Assembly (NCBI GenBank): GCA_900552585.1
Contig: USAB01000080.1
Location: 1 to 8,550 of the forward strand
Source of the DNA: an uncultured Coriobacteriaceae bacterium
GTDB taxonomy: Bacteria > Actinomycetota > Coriobacteriia > Coriobacteriales > Eggerthellaceae
Length of the DNA stretch: 8,550 bases
Reading direction: 5' to 3'
This document shows, one piece after another, positions 1 to 5,157 of this stretch. A program made the position numbers and the translations under genes. How positions within the stretch are numbered: position 1 is the stretch's first letter; every line of letters begins with the position of its first letter. The notes under the pieces were generated by a model. The model saw only the letters and a program-made list of their open reading frames with translations. It ran no database searches and was not told where the DNA came from.

Positions 1-414
1 CCTCGACGGCTGCTCCTTCTCCCCGCCCCTCCCCTTCTCCCAGCCGGTGATGGTGCCGTCGTCGGCAACCACGAGCTCGTTGCAGAAGATGGTGGGCCAA
101 CCCAGCTTGCGCATCAGCGGTTGGGCGAACTGCGAGAACGTGTCGCTGATGATGATGACCTGCGTCAGCGGGCGCAGGGCGTCCAGGAATTCGCGCGCGC
201 CCTCCATGGGGTCCATGGTGGCGATGGTGTCCTGGATTTCCTTCAGGCCCATATGGTGCTGGGCCAGGATGTCCAGGCGGTACTGCATGAGCTTGTCGTA
301 ATCCGGCTCATCGCGGGTGGTGCGCTTCAGTTCCGGGATGCCGGCCGCGTGGGCGAACTCCACCCAAATCTCCGGTACCAGAACGCCTTCCAAGTCCAAA
401 CAAACCAGATCCAC
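1..414 (-). CDS. thrH: Phosphoserine phosphatase / homoserine phosphotransferase ThrH, C-terminus cut by window edge
   Basis: HAD-superfamily enzyme of the ThrH type. The family hydrolyses phosphoserine (last step of serine synthesis) and can move the phosphate to homoserine; it is cytoplasmic. 138 residues are visible of a family length near 200. HAD motif I is seen as CLDLEGVLVPEIW (D7 nucleophile, E9), the typical ThrH variant in which the second Asp is Glu. The cap region includes YDKLMQYRLDIL, and motif II is IIISDTF with S90. The lysine and second Asp pair (motifs III/IV) lie outside the window. The start is GTG at 414: GGGGAAGGAG sits six bases upstream and no in-frame ATG precedes the conserved DLEG, so ATG-only gene finding would miss this gene. 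Near the left edge, residues 127-134 are rich in Gly/Glu/Lys, encoded by a purine-rich tract with four G runs. Family assignment is firm; substrate preference cannot be told. Confidence 0.93.
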   Translation of the reverse strand, partial: MDLVCLDLEGVLVPEIWVEFAHAAGIPELKRTTRDEPDYDKLMQYRLDILAQHHMGLKEIQDTIATMDPMEGAREFLDALRPLTQVIIISDTFSQFAQPLMRKLGWPTIFCNELVVADDGTITGWEKGRGGEKEQPSR

Positions 415-457
415 GATGGTCTCCTTCCCCTGCGCCTGCGAAGGGCGCGGACTGCGG

Positions 458-501
458 ACGCCCGGATGCGGGCGTTCCCTGTACGTATCCTTGCCACTAT
501 A
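458..501 (-). promoter_or_regulatory. Candidate thrH -10 element and leader hairpin
   Basis: On the minus strand TATAGT (501-496) matches five of six bases of a sigma-70 -10 box and would start a leader of about 75 bases before the thrH GTG. No convincing -35 lies at the right distance. Within the leader, ACGCCCG/CGGGCGT (458-464 with 469-475) forms a perfect 7-bp stem with a 4-base loop, without a T tract. The rest of the 252-base gap between thrH and corA (415-666) shows no gene and no clean terminator for corA; CGTCTGC (582-588) and GCAGACG (623-629) form a loose inverted repeat. Confidence 0.25.
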
Positions 502-666
502 GGCTAAACGCGGGGCGGGAATGTTTCGGTTTTATGTACAACTCGGCCGTCGGCCGCGGGCGAACGGGGAAGCGCGGTGCCCGTCTGCTTCAGGGGGGCT
601 TACCTTGTTTACTCGATGTGTTGCAGACGTTCCCGCGGCGTGCGCGGCGGGGAAGCGGTGCGCCGG

Positions 667-1623
667 CTAGCGGAACGTGCGCGTATGGCGGATGACGACG
701 GCGGCGAGCACGCACGCGACGATGGCCACGATCACGGGCACGATCCACGAGTTGTCGAACGGCAGCCCCTTCACATTCATGCCGTAGAAGCTGAATATGA
801 TGGTGGGGATGGCCAGTATCAGCGCCAGCACCGTCAACGTACGCATAGCCAGGTTCAGGTTGTTGCTGATGACGCTGCCGAACGTCTCCATCGTGCCGTT
901 CAGAATGTTGCTGTAAATGTCGCACATCTCGGCGGCCTGGCGGATCTCGATGAACACGTCTTCCAGCAGGTCCTGGTCCTCTTCGTACATCTTCACCAGG
1001 CGTCCGGACTTGATGCGTGTCAACACGGCCTCGTCCGCTTTCAGCGAGGTGGAGAAGTACACCAGCGAACGCTCGAAGCCCAGCATCTTGATAAGCTCCT
1101 TGTTGCGCATGGTGGTGTGAAGCAGGCGCTCGTTCTTCGTAAACTGGCGATGGATGCTGCGCAGGTACACCAGGTACTGCTGCGAGATGTGCAGCAGCAT
1201 CTGCAGCAGCAGGCGCGTGCGCTGCCGCGTGTCGATGTTCTTCAGCCGGTTCTTCGAGATGTACTCCACCGTGCTGTTGCGGTGCAGGCTCAGTGTGACC
1301 ACCAGCTTGTCTTGCGGCAGCATGATGAACGACAGCGGCTGCGTATCGTACTGCACGATGGTCTTGTCCACCACGTCGCGCTCGTCCTCCACGGAGGCGC
1401 AGTCGATGATGACCATCACCTGGCCGGTGTCGTCGTCGTAGTCTGTGTGGGGGCTCTCTTCCTCGTCCAGTGCGGAGCGGATGAACTCGGGCACGATGCC
1501 CAGCTCCGTGCGGAGCCATTCCTTCTCGTCCGGGGTGGGTCCCACGACGTTGACCCAGCTTCCCTGCTCGGGCGCATCCACATGCGTCGTGCCCTCCATA
1601 CCGGTTTTGAAGAATTCGATCAT
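667..1623 (-). CDS. corA: CorA-family Mg2+ / divalent metal channel
   Basis: Predicted 318-residue protein, the normal length for CorA, a pentameric inner-membrane channel for Mg2+ and sometimes Co2+/Ni2+. The large N-terminal cytoplasmic part (about 1-255) is rich in charged helices, including the long stalk helix before the membrane. Helix 1 is about 257-279 and ends in the family signature YGMN (G281 M282 N283), which forms the pore selectivity filter. Helix 2 is about 291-312, followed by a short basic tail (RHTRTFR). The periplasmic loop after GMN reads VKGLPFDNSW rather than the acidic loop of enterobacterial CorA, so exact ion preference is open. ATG at 1623 is chosen for the GGGAGG Shine-Dalgarno four bases upstream and the promoter just before it; the frame stays open further upstream but that part looks non-coding. 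It is divergent from tetR. Confidence 0.93.
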   Translation of the reverse strand: MIEFFKTGMEGTTHVDAPEQGSWVNVVGPTPDEKEWLRTELGIVPEFIRSALDEEESPHTDYDDDTGQVMVIIDCASVEDERDVVDKTIVQYDTQPLSFIMLPQDKLVVTLSLHRNSTVEYISKNRLKNIDTRQRTRLLLQMLLHISQQYLVYLRSIHRQFTKNERLLHTTMRNKELIKMLGFERSLVYFSTSLKADEAVLTRIKSGRLVKMYEEDQDLLEDVFIEIRQAAEMCDIYSNILNGTMETFGSVISNNLNLAMRTLTVLALILAIPTIIFSFYGMNVKGLPFDNSWIVPVIVAIVACVLAAVVIRHTRTFR

Positions 1624-1646
1624 ACCGCCTCCCGTCTTGTCCGTCG

Positions 1647-1675
1647 ATTCTACCCTCTTTGCTCCACGGCGTGAA
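1647..1675 (-). promoter_or_regulatory. Candidate sigma-70 promoter of corA
   Basis: Reading the minus strand, TTCACG (1675-1670, 4/6 match to the -35 box) is followed after exactly 17 bases by TAGAAT (1652-1647, 5/6 match to the -10 box). Transcription would begin near 1640, giving a leader of only about 17 bases before the corA ATG. That leaves no room for a Mg2+-sensing riboswitch or leader of the type known for some Mg2+ transporters. Confidence 0.5.
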
Positions 1676-1744
1676 AGCGAAACGGCGGCCCATTTTCCCG
1701 CGTGGGGAAGCGGATGCCCTTGCGGCGCCGCGGCGAAACGGCCC

Positions 1745-1756
1745 TTACCAGGGTAA
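1745..1756. promoter_or_regulatory. Palindrome TTACC-AG-GGTAA, possible operator
   Basis: A perfect 5+2+5 inverted repeat in the corA/tetR spacer. It is one of three palindromes there that could bind the adjacent TetR-type repressor. It is short enough to arise by chance, so the call rests on location. Confidence 0.25.
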
Positions 1757-1763
1757 TCGGCCC

Positions 1764-1789
1764 AATTTTGCGAATCTGACCGCAAAGTT
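1764..1789. promoter_or_regulatory. 26-bp imperfect palindrome, possible TetR operator
   Basis: TTTGCG (1767-1772) and CGCAAA (1781-1786) are perfect inverted arms around an 8-base centre. One mismatch further out, two more A-T pairs extend the match to 8 of 9 positions per arm. The overall length is in the range bound by TetR dimers, or pairs of dimers. It sits in the AT-rich part of the corA/tetR spacer. Confidence 0.35.
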
Positions 1790-1816
1790 ACGGGCTTTGA
1801 CCAGCTCGAAGCAGAT

Positions 1817-1830
1817 AATTTCCAGAAATT
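1817..1830. promoter_or_regulatory. Palindrome AATTTC-CA-GAAATT, possible TetR operator
   Basis: A perfect 6+2+6 inverted repeat overlapping the GATAAT at 1814-1819. A repressor bound here could cover a tetR promoter, in keeping with the usual autoregulation of TetR-family genes. Which of the three palindromes is the real site cannot be told by reading. Confidence 0.35.
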
Positions 1831-1838
1831 GCGAGTGT

Positions 1839-1876
1839 ATTGACGGGTAGTTTTCGCAAGTTGTCTCATTGACGGG
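1839..1876 (+). repeat. Direct repeat of ATTGACGGG, 29 bases apart
   Basis: The 9-base word ATTGACGGG occurs at 1839-1847 and again at 1868-1876 in the spacer upstream of tetR. Each copy contains a good -35-like TTGACG, but neither has a -10 at normal spacing. Confidence 0.4.
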
Positions 1877-1948
1877 AGCTCTCCTGAAAGCGCACGATAA
1901 TAACAGCGTTTTCGAATATCCGCTTTTCTTGGGAATCAAGGTGGAATT

Positions 1949-2581
1949 ATGTCGCGGAAAGCTGGAACTGTCTCGGAAGAGACCCGCGCGCGGTTGCTCG
2001 AAACCGCTTCCAAGGAATTTTCGGAGGTGGGATTCCAAAAGGCATCGTTGCGCTCTATCTGCTCCAAAGCCGGTGTGACCACCGGTGCGCTTTATTTCTT
2101 CTTCGAGGGGAAAGACGACTTGATGGCGCATGTCATCGGGCCGGTATGCGATAAGCTGTTCGCGTATGTGCGCGAATATTACGGTTCGGATGCGTACGAG
2201 AAGCATCGCGGGCTCTTCGCCACAGAACAGCAGGACTACGAGTCGGCGCTGGGCCTCTACCGGCTGATACAGGAGAACGGTCAGGTCGCGTCCATCCTGC
2301 TGGGCAACCGCCAGCACAAGGCCGTGGCCGCATTCTTCGACGAGGTCGTGGATGATCTGGTGGGCTATTTGAAGTCCGTCGTGCGTGCTACGAAGCCGAA
2401 CCTGCTGGAATCGCCGCAATACGACGAATACACGCTCCAATGGCTGGCGCGCGTGCAGATGGACGCGTTCCTGGGCCTGTTCGAGCTGAATATGGATGAC
2501 GAACGGACGAACCATCAGGTGCGCCTGGTGGTGCGGTCGTTCCGCGGCGCATTCGAGGCGCTGCTGTCGCAGAACAGCTGA
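1949..2581 (+). CDS. TetR/AcrR-family transcriptional regulator
   Basis: 210-residue one-component regulator. The N-terminal DNA-binding domain spans about residues 10-56. It shows the typical sequence ARLLETASKEF, then the helix-turn-helix SLRSICSKAGVTTGALYFFF, then GKDDLM, which matches the family pattern of a conserved aromatic-rich recognition helix end followed by a (K)xxL helix. The C-terminal part (about 60-210) is an all-helical ligand/dimer domain too variable to predict a ligand. The ATG at 1949 has AAGGTGG five bases upstream. The gene is divergent from corA across a palindrome-rich spacer and ends in its own terminator, so it is probably monocistronic. Likely targets are itself and possibly corA; a role for the exporter at 5825 is possible but the palindromes there differ. 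Confidence 0.92.
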   Translation: MSRKAGTVSEETRARLLETASKEFSEVGFQKASLRSICSKAGVTTGALYFFFEGKDDLMAHVIGPVCDKLFAYVREYYGSDAYEKHRGLFATEQQDYESALGLYRLIQENGQVASILLGNRQHKAVAAFFDEVVDDLVGYLKSVVRATKPNLLESPQYDEYTLQWLARVQMDAFLGLFELNMDDERTNHQVRLVVRSFRGAFEALLSQNS

Positions 2582-2591
2582 GGCGCACGGG

Positions 2592-2619
2592 GCGGCCGGG
2601 CGGCGGTCCGGCCGCTTTT
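2592..2619 (+). terminator. Intrinsic terminator of tetR
   Basis: GCGGCCGG (2592-2599) pairs perfectly with CCGGCCGC (2608-2615), an 8-bp GC stem with an 8-base loop, followed at once by TTTT. It begins 11 bases after the tetR stop and lies between the convergent tetR and thpR. There is no A run on the other side, so it should work mainly in the tetR direction. Confidence 0.8.
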
Positions 2620-2623
2620 CGCG

Positions 2624-3235
2624 CTACCAGCCCACGTGCCCGATCTCGGTGTACGCCAGCGCCTCGTCTGGCTCCGGCCGATGGCTCCACATCAGGCTGA
2701 TGCGGTCCACGGTGCATGCTGCCGCGGGCGCTTCGCCCGTCAGCTCCGCGCACAGGTCTTCCAGCTCTTGGCGCTCGCGCAGGTCCGGCGGGGATTCCAG
2801 GCGCACACCGCGCGCAAGCGTCATATGGGGGACGAAATCCTCTTCGATGTCCAATCCGTTCGCCGCCAGATGCAGGCGGAGTATCTCGCGCAGGGCGCGC
2901 ACGCGCACGGCCTCATGGCCGTCCGCCAGCCCGCGCCAGATCACGGTGCCGCCTTTGCGTTTCGGGAACGTGCCCACGGCGCCCAGCTTCAACTTCAACG
3001 GGGCCTCTCCGGCCATCTGCTGCGCCGTCTGCTGCAGCGCGTCGCGGGCGGCCCATTCGCCGTCCTCGTTCAGCTGGCCCAGGAATGCCAGCGTCAGATG
3101 CAGGTTCGCGCGGGACGTGGGGCGGGCGCGCTTCACCCGCTCCTGCACTTCCCGTTGCGTGTCCTCCAGGGCGTCCCTGACGTCGTCGTTCGGCAGGAGC
3201 GCTATGAACAGCCGTTTCGCTTCCGCTTTCTCCAT
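2624..3235 (-). CDS. thpR: RNA 2',3'-cyclic phosphodiesterase (2H phosphoesterase, LigT family)
   Basis: 203-residue cytoplasmic enzyme of the 2H phosphoesterase superfamily, which opens 2',3'-cyclic phosphate ends of RNA (older name: 2'-5' RNA ligase). Both catalytic HxTx motifs are present: HLTLAFLG with H46/T48 and PHMTLARG with H137/T139. The N-terminus RLFIALLP is typical, and the length is normal. The start at 3235 is chosen because AAAGGAGG lies five bases upstream; an in-frame GTG/ATG-type extension of six residues further up would place the Shine-Dalgarno inside the gene. It is divergent from the chorismate mutase gene and convergent with tetR. The physiological RNA substrate in bacteria is generally unclear. 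Confidence 0.93.
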   Translation of the reverse strand: MEKAEAKRLFIALLPNDDVRDALEDTQREVQERVKRARPTSRANLHLTLAFLGQLNEDGEWAARDALQQTAQQMAGEAPLKLKLGAVGTFPKRKGGTVIWRGLADGHEAVRVRALREILRLHLAANGLDIEEDFVPHMTLARGVRLESPPDLRERQELEDLCAELTGEAPAAACTVDRISLMWSHRPEPDEALAYTEIGHVGW

Positions 3236-3260
3236 AACGGCCTCCTTTCGCATAGCCCTA

Positions 3261-3278
3261 CCGTACTATGGCGTACGG
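3261..3278. promoter_or_regulatory. Palindrome CCGTAC-N6-GTACGG between thpR and the chorismate mutase gene
   Basis: Perfect 6-bp arms around TATGGC in the 100-base divergent spacer. On the minus strand CATAGT (-10-like, 4/6) falls inside it, so a bound protein could affect thpR transcription. No protein can be assigned. Confidence 0.3.
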
Positions 3279-3286
3279 ACTTCGGC

Positions 3287-3299
3287 GCGCATCATGCGC
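3287..3299. promoter_or_regulatory. Palindrome GCGCAT-C-ATGCGC
   Basis: Perfect 6+1+6 inverted repeat, 8 bases from the preceding palindrome and about 37 bases before the chorismate mutase start. Candidate operator only. No well-spaced promoter for the plus-strand unit is obvious; TATCCT at 3308-3313 is the best -10-like word. Confidence 0.25.
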
Positions 3300-3335
3300 A
3301 AAACGTTTATCCTTGGTAAAGACAAGGAGGACGCT

Positions 3336-3896
3336 ATGACATTGGAAGAGACGCGAGCACAGATCGACGAAGTCGATACTCAGATAAAGGCGCTGTTCCT
3401 GAAGCGCATGGAGCTTGCCGAGCAGGTTGCGGCAACGAAGAAGCAGAGCGGCAGCGACGTGTTCGTGCCGGAGCGCGAGCGCTCCATGATCCAGGGCGAA
3501 AGCGCCGATGTGCCGAAATACCTGCGCAGCGAGTACATCGCATTCCTGAAGTACCTGACGGGTGCCAGCCGCCGTCACCAGTATGGCATGCTGCCGGAGA
3601 TGCAGGACGCTGTCATAAACAAGGCGCTGAAATGTTCCGGCCTGAGCGCGCAGGCACCGCATACCCGCATCCAGACGTCGTTCACGTGCGAGCGCGATTC
3701 CAGCATCTTCGCGCTGCTCATTGCCCTGGCGAACGCCGGCGGCATCGGCATCGGCTACCTGCATTCCGAAGCAGACGGTGCGAACCGCCTGGTGTCCATG
3801 AGCCTGATAGGCAATGTGAACGACCCCGCCATTCGCCAGCTGCTGTGCCAGATAGGCAAGGAGACTGTGGACTTTCGCATCACGGGACTGGCGTAG
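3336..3896 (+). CDS. Chorismate mutase (AroQ type) fused to a C-terminal ACT-like domain
   Basis: 186 residues. Residues 1-85 match the all-helical AroQ chorismate mutase, which rearranges chorismate to prephenate for Phe/Tyr synthesis. Aligned from memory with the E. coli P-protein mutase, its active-site residues are kept: R7, R24, K35, R47, E48, S78 and Q82. The usual YD/RD pair before PERE is FV, so the position of E. coli D48 is Val. Residues about 108-186 have a beta-alpha-beta-beta-alpha-beta pattern of an ACT domain: HTRIQTSFTCE, a helix SIFALLIALANAG, strands GIGIGYLHSE and LVSMSLIGN, a helix PAIRQLLCQIG and strand TVDFRI. No prephenate dehydratase lies between. The ATG at 3336 has AAGGAGG five bases upstream. 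The next gene, tatD, starts 9 bases after the stop, so the two are probably co-transcribed. The ACT part may bind Phe or Tyr for feedback control (inference). Confidence 0.88.
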   Translation: MTLEETRAQIDEVDTQIKALFLKRMELAEQVAATKKQSGSDVFVPERERSMIQGESADVPKYLRSEYIAFLKYLTGASRRHQYGMLPEMQDAVINKALKCSGLSAQAPHTRIQTSFTCERDSSIFALLIALANAGGIGIGYLHSEADGANRLVSMSLIGNVNDPAIRQLLCQIGKETVDFRITGLA

Positions 3897-3905
3897 GGGC
3901 GAACC

Positions 3906-4715
3906 ATGGGCGTCGAAGGTGCATGCGGAGGCGAATATGCCGTCGGCCTCTGCGATGCGCATTGCCATGTGGATTTCGCGGCGGACGCGCGCTCCGTGGC
4001 GCGCGATGCGGACCGTGCGGGATGCGCGCTGCTGTGCTCGACGGTCGAGCCGCAGGGCTTCGACCGCGCCCGCGCGCTGTTTCTGCCCGCATCGTTTTCC
4101 CTGGTGCGTGTCGGCGTGGGCATGCATCCGCGCTGGGTGGCGCCGGAACCGGAGGCGGCTCGTGCGCAGGCCCGGGAGGTCGTGCGCCGGCTGTCGCACG
4201 CGGCGTTCGCGGGGGAAATCGGCCTCGATTTCGGGCCGCGCTATGCCGCCACGGCTGACGTGCAGAAACTCGTGTTCGAGCAGATTGTGCGGGCGTGTGC
4301 GGAAGGCGGCGGCATGATGCTGTCCATCCACGCCGTCCGTTCGGCCGGTACGGCGCTGGACATTCTGGAGCGGGCCGGCGCGTTCGATTCGTGCCGCTGC
4401 GTGCTGCACTGGTTCTCGGGGACGTCGGACGAGCTGAACCGCGCCCGCGCGCTGGGCTGCTGGTTCTCCGTGGGGGAGCGCATGCTGGCCACGCGGCGCG
4501 GACGGGCGTACGTGCGCGCCCTGCCGGCGGACCGGCTGCTGCTGGAGACGGACCTTCCGACGTACGAGGGCGCGCCGTTCGGGTTCTCGCAATTGGAGGG
4601 CGCGCTGCAGCGCACGCGCGTTCTGCTGGGCCGCATTGCCGGGGAGCAGCGCGCGCAGGCTGTGGACCGCAATGCTCGGGATATGATCCTGTTCATCGAT
4701 ACCGGCGAAGGGTAG
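3906..4715 (+). CDS. tatD: TatD-family metal-dependent hydrolase / DNase
   Basis: 269-residue amidohydrolase-fold enzyme of the TatD family, linked to 3'-5' exonuclease action on DNA/RNA and repair; cytoplasmic. The whole metal-site set is visible: DAHCH (H19, H21), GEIGLD (E104), SIHAV (H142), HWFSG (H168) and LLLETDLP (D216). GMHPRW is the family's GxHP motif. Length is normal. The ATG at 3906 follows the chorismate mutase stop by 9 bases and uses AGGGGC partly inside that stop region as ribosome-binding site, so translation is likely coupled. Positions usually filled by KAxGDxGLD-type sequence are conserved, but the N-terminus has an extra run of about 14 residues before CDAHCH. No clear terminator follows. 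Confidence 0.93.
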   Translation: MGVEGACGGEYAVGLCDAHCHVDFAADARSVARDADRAGCALLCSTVEPQGFDRARALFLPASFSLVRVGVGMHPRWVAPEPEAARAQAREVVRRLSHAAFAGEIGLDFGPRYAATADVQKLVFEQIVRACAEGGGMMLSIHAVRSAGTALDILERAGAFDSCRCVLHWFSGTSDELNRARALGCWFSVGERMLATRRGRAYVRALPADRLLLETDLPTYEGAPFGFSQLEGALQRTRVLLGRIAGEQRAQAVDRNARDMILFIDTGEG

Positions 4716-4824
4716 CCCGCTTGGGCAGAGGCCGCATCGGACGTGTTAGCCGGGGGAGGATGGCGCCTTCGTGCAGGCACGCAGGGCATGCTGCCGGATG
4801 CGCAGGGCGCTGGATAGCGGGTCG

Positions 4825-4893
4825 GGGGCAACCGGCTTCTTGCATGGAGTGAACAAAGATTCCTGCAACGAATAGGGTGTATGCGGTTGCCCC
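4825..4893. other. Structured element 1: 10-bp perfect inverted repeat with an inner hairpin
   Basis: GGGGCAACCG (4825-4834) is exactly complementary to CGGTTGCCCC (4884-4893). Inside lies a second hairpin, TTGCA (4840-4844) with TGCAA (4864-4868), extendable by GGA/TCC. The remaining right-hand part, 4869-4883, stays unpaired and contains GAATAGG. It is not a tRNA and has no terminal T run. It may be part of a non-coding RNA or of a leader; the strand cannot be told. Confidence 0.5.
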
Positions 4894-4899
4894 GGCCCC

Positions 4900-4979
4900 T
4901 CGGATGCGTTCCAGTATGTGCCGCTTCCCGCTCCCAGCTGTACAGGAATAGGTACAGCCAGTGGGCAGAACGCATCTGA
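4900..4979. other. Structured element 2: 12-bp outer stem with a long apical hairpin
   Basis: TCGGATGCGTTC (4900-4911) pairs with GAACGCATCTGA (4968-4979) over 12 positions with one G-U. Inside, CCCA/TGGG (4933-4936 with 4962-4965) stacks below a perfect 7-bp stem GCTGTAC/GTACAGC (4937-4943 with 4952-4958), closed by the loop AGGAATAG. The internal loop is strongly lopsided, 21 bases against 2. The apical loop shares GAATAG(G) with the unpaired part of element 1. No known RNA family was recognised. Confidence 0.5.
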
Positions 4980-4996
4980 TGCGCGCCCCGCCGTCA

Positions 4997-5025
4997 TTTT
5001 CCGCAGATTGCGCGCGGCGTAGAAT
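4997..5025 (+). promoter_or_regulatory. Candidate promoter of the HD-domain gene
   Basis: TAGAAT (5020-5025) matches five of six -10 bases, the same word as in the corA promoter. TTTTCC (4997-5002) stands 17 bases upstream as a weak -35 (3/6). Transcription from about 5032 would give a leader of about 125 bases. If real, elements 1 and 2 lie upstream of this transcript rather than in it. Confidence 0.3.
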
Positions 5026-5157
5026 TCACGTCGGAGGAAACGGGCGGTGCGGAGTGCGCCGCCGGCAGGGGACGGTTGACGGTGCCGAACGCACTGCCGA
5101 CCCGCTAGAGGAGCCCGGGTGCCGCCGCGCTCCCCGCAATTCGGATGGAGGTTCGCC

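Larger units (their letters stand above)
1624..1948. other. Divergent intergenic region between corA and tetR
   Basis: 325 bases without a supported gene. The part nearest corA (1624-1740) is GC-rich and carries the corA promoter. The rest (1741-1948) is clearly richer in A/T than the surrounding genes and holds three separate inverted repeats and one direct repeat, listed individually. I found no well-spaced -35/-10 pair for tetR: GATAAT occurs at 1814-1819 and 1896-1901 and TTGACG at 1840-1845 and 1869-1874, but all pairings give spacers far from 17. tetR is translated from AAGGTGG five bases before its ATG. Confidence 0.6.
4716..5157. other. Gene-free, structured intergenic region between tatD and the HD gene
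   Basis: 442 bases with no reading frame I can support on either strand; open frames here have odd compositions and lack ribosome-binding sites. It has no T tract to end tatD. From 4825 to 4979 it carries two adjacent long perfect inverted repeats, described separately. The word GATGCG/CGCATC recurs (4733-4738, 4797-4802, 4903-4908, 4971-4976, 4978-4983). The last part (4997-5157) holds a candidate promoter and a leader of about 125 bases with weak GC hairpins. Confidence 0.65.

Noticed and set aside
577..1674. Long plus-strand open frame (about 365 codons) opposite corA
   Set aside because: Its product is an unnatural run rich in His, Val, Gln and Arg, and it mirrors a clear CorA protein on the other strand. 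It has no ribosome-binding site.
1624..1869. N-terminal extension of corA by about 82 codons
   Set aside because: The frame is open, but the corA promoter and a good Shine-Dalgarno directly precede the ATG at 1623, CorA has normal length from there, and the extension resembles no known domain.
1745..2515. Minus-strand open frame of 256 codons overlapping tetR
   Set aside because: It lies opposite an obvious TetR protein and its composition is that of a reverse-complement shadow.
2496..3335. Upstream extension of the chorismate mutase frame over 280 codons
   Set aside because: The extra part runs antisense to thpR and is Arg/Ser/Pro-rich. The start at 3336 has a strong AAGGAGG and begins exactly at the AroQ N-terminus.
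3258..4592. Minus-strand open frame of 444 codons opposite the chorismate mutase and tatD
   Set aside because: It is antisense to two well-supported genes, very Arg/His/Gln-rich, and has no recognisable motif.
4716..4727. GCCC-N4-GGGC hairpin just after tatD as a terminator
   Set aside because: The stem is only 4 bp and no T tract follows.
4874..4893. AGGGTGTATGCGG resembling the T-box sequence AGGGTGGNACCGCG
   Set aside because: The match is partial, there is no stem I with specifier loop, no terminator follows, and the downstream gene is not a tRNA-synthetase or amino-acid gene.
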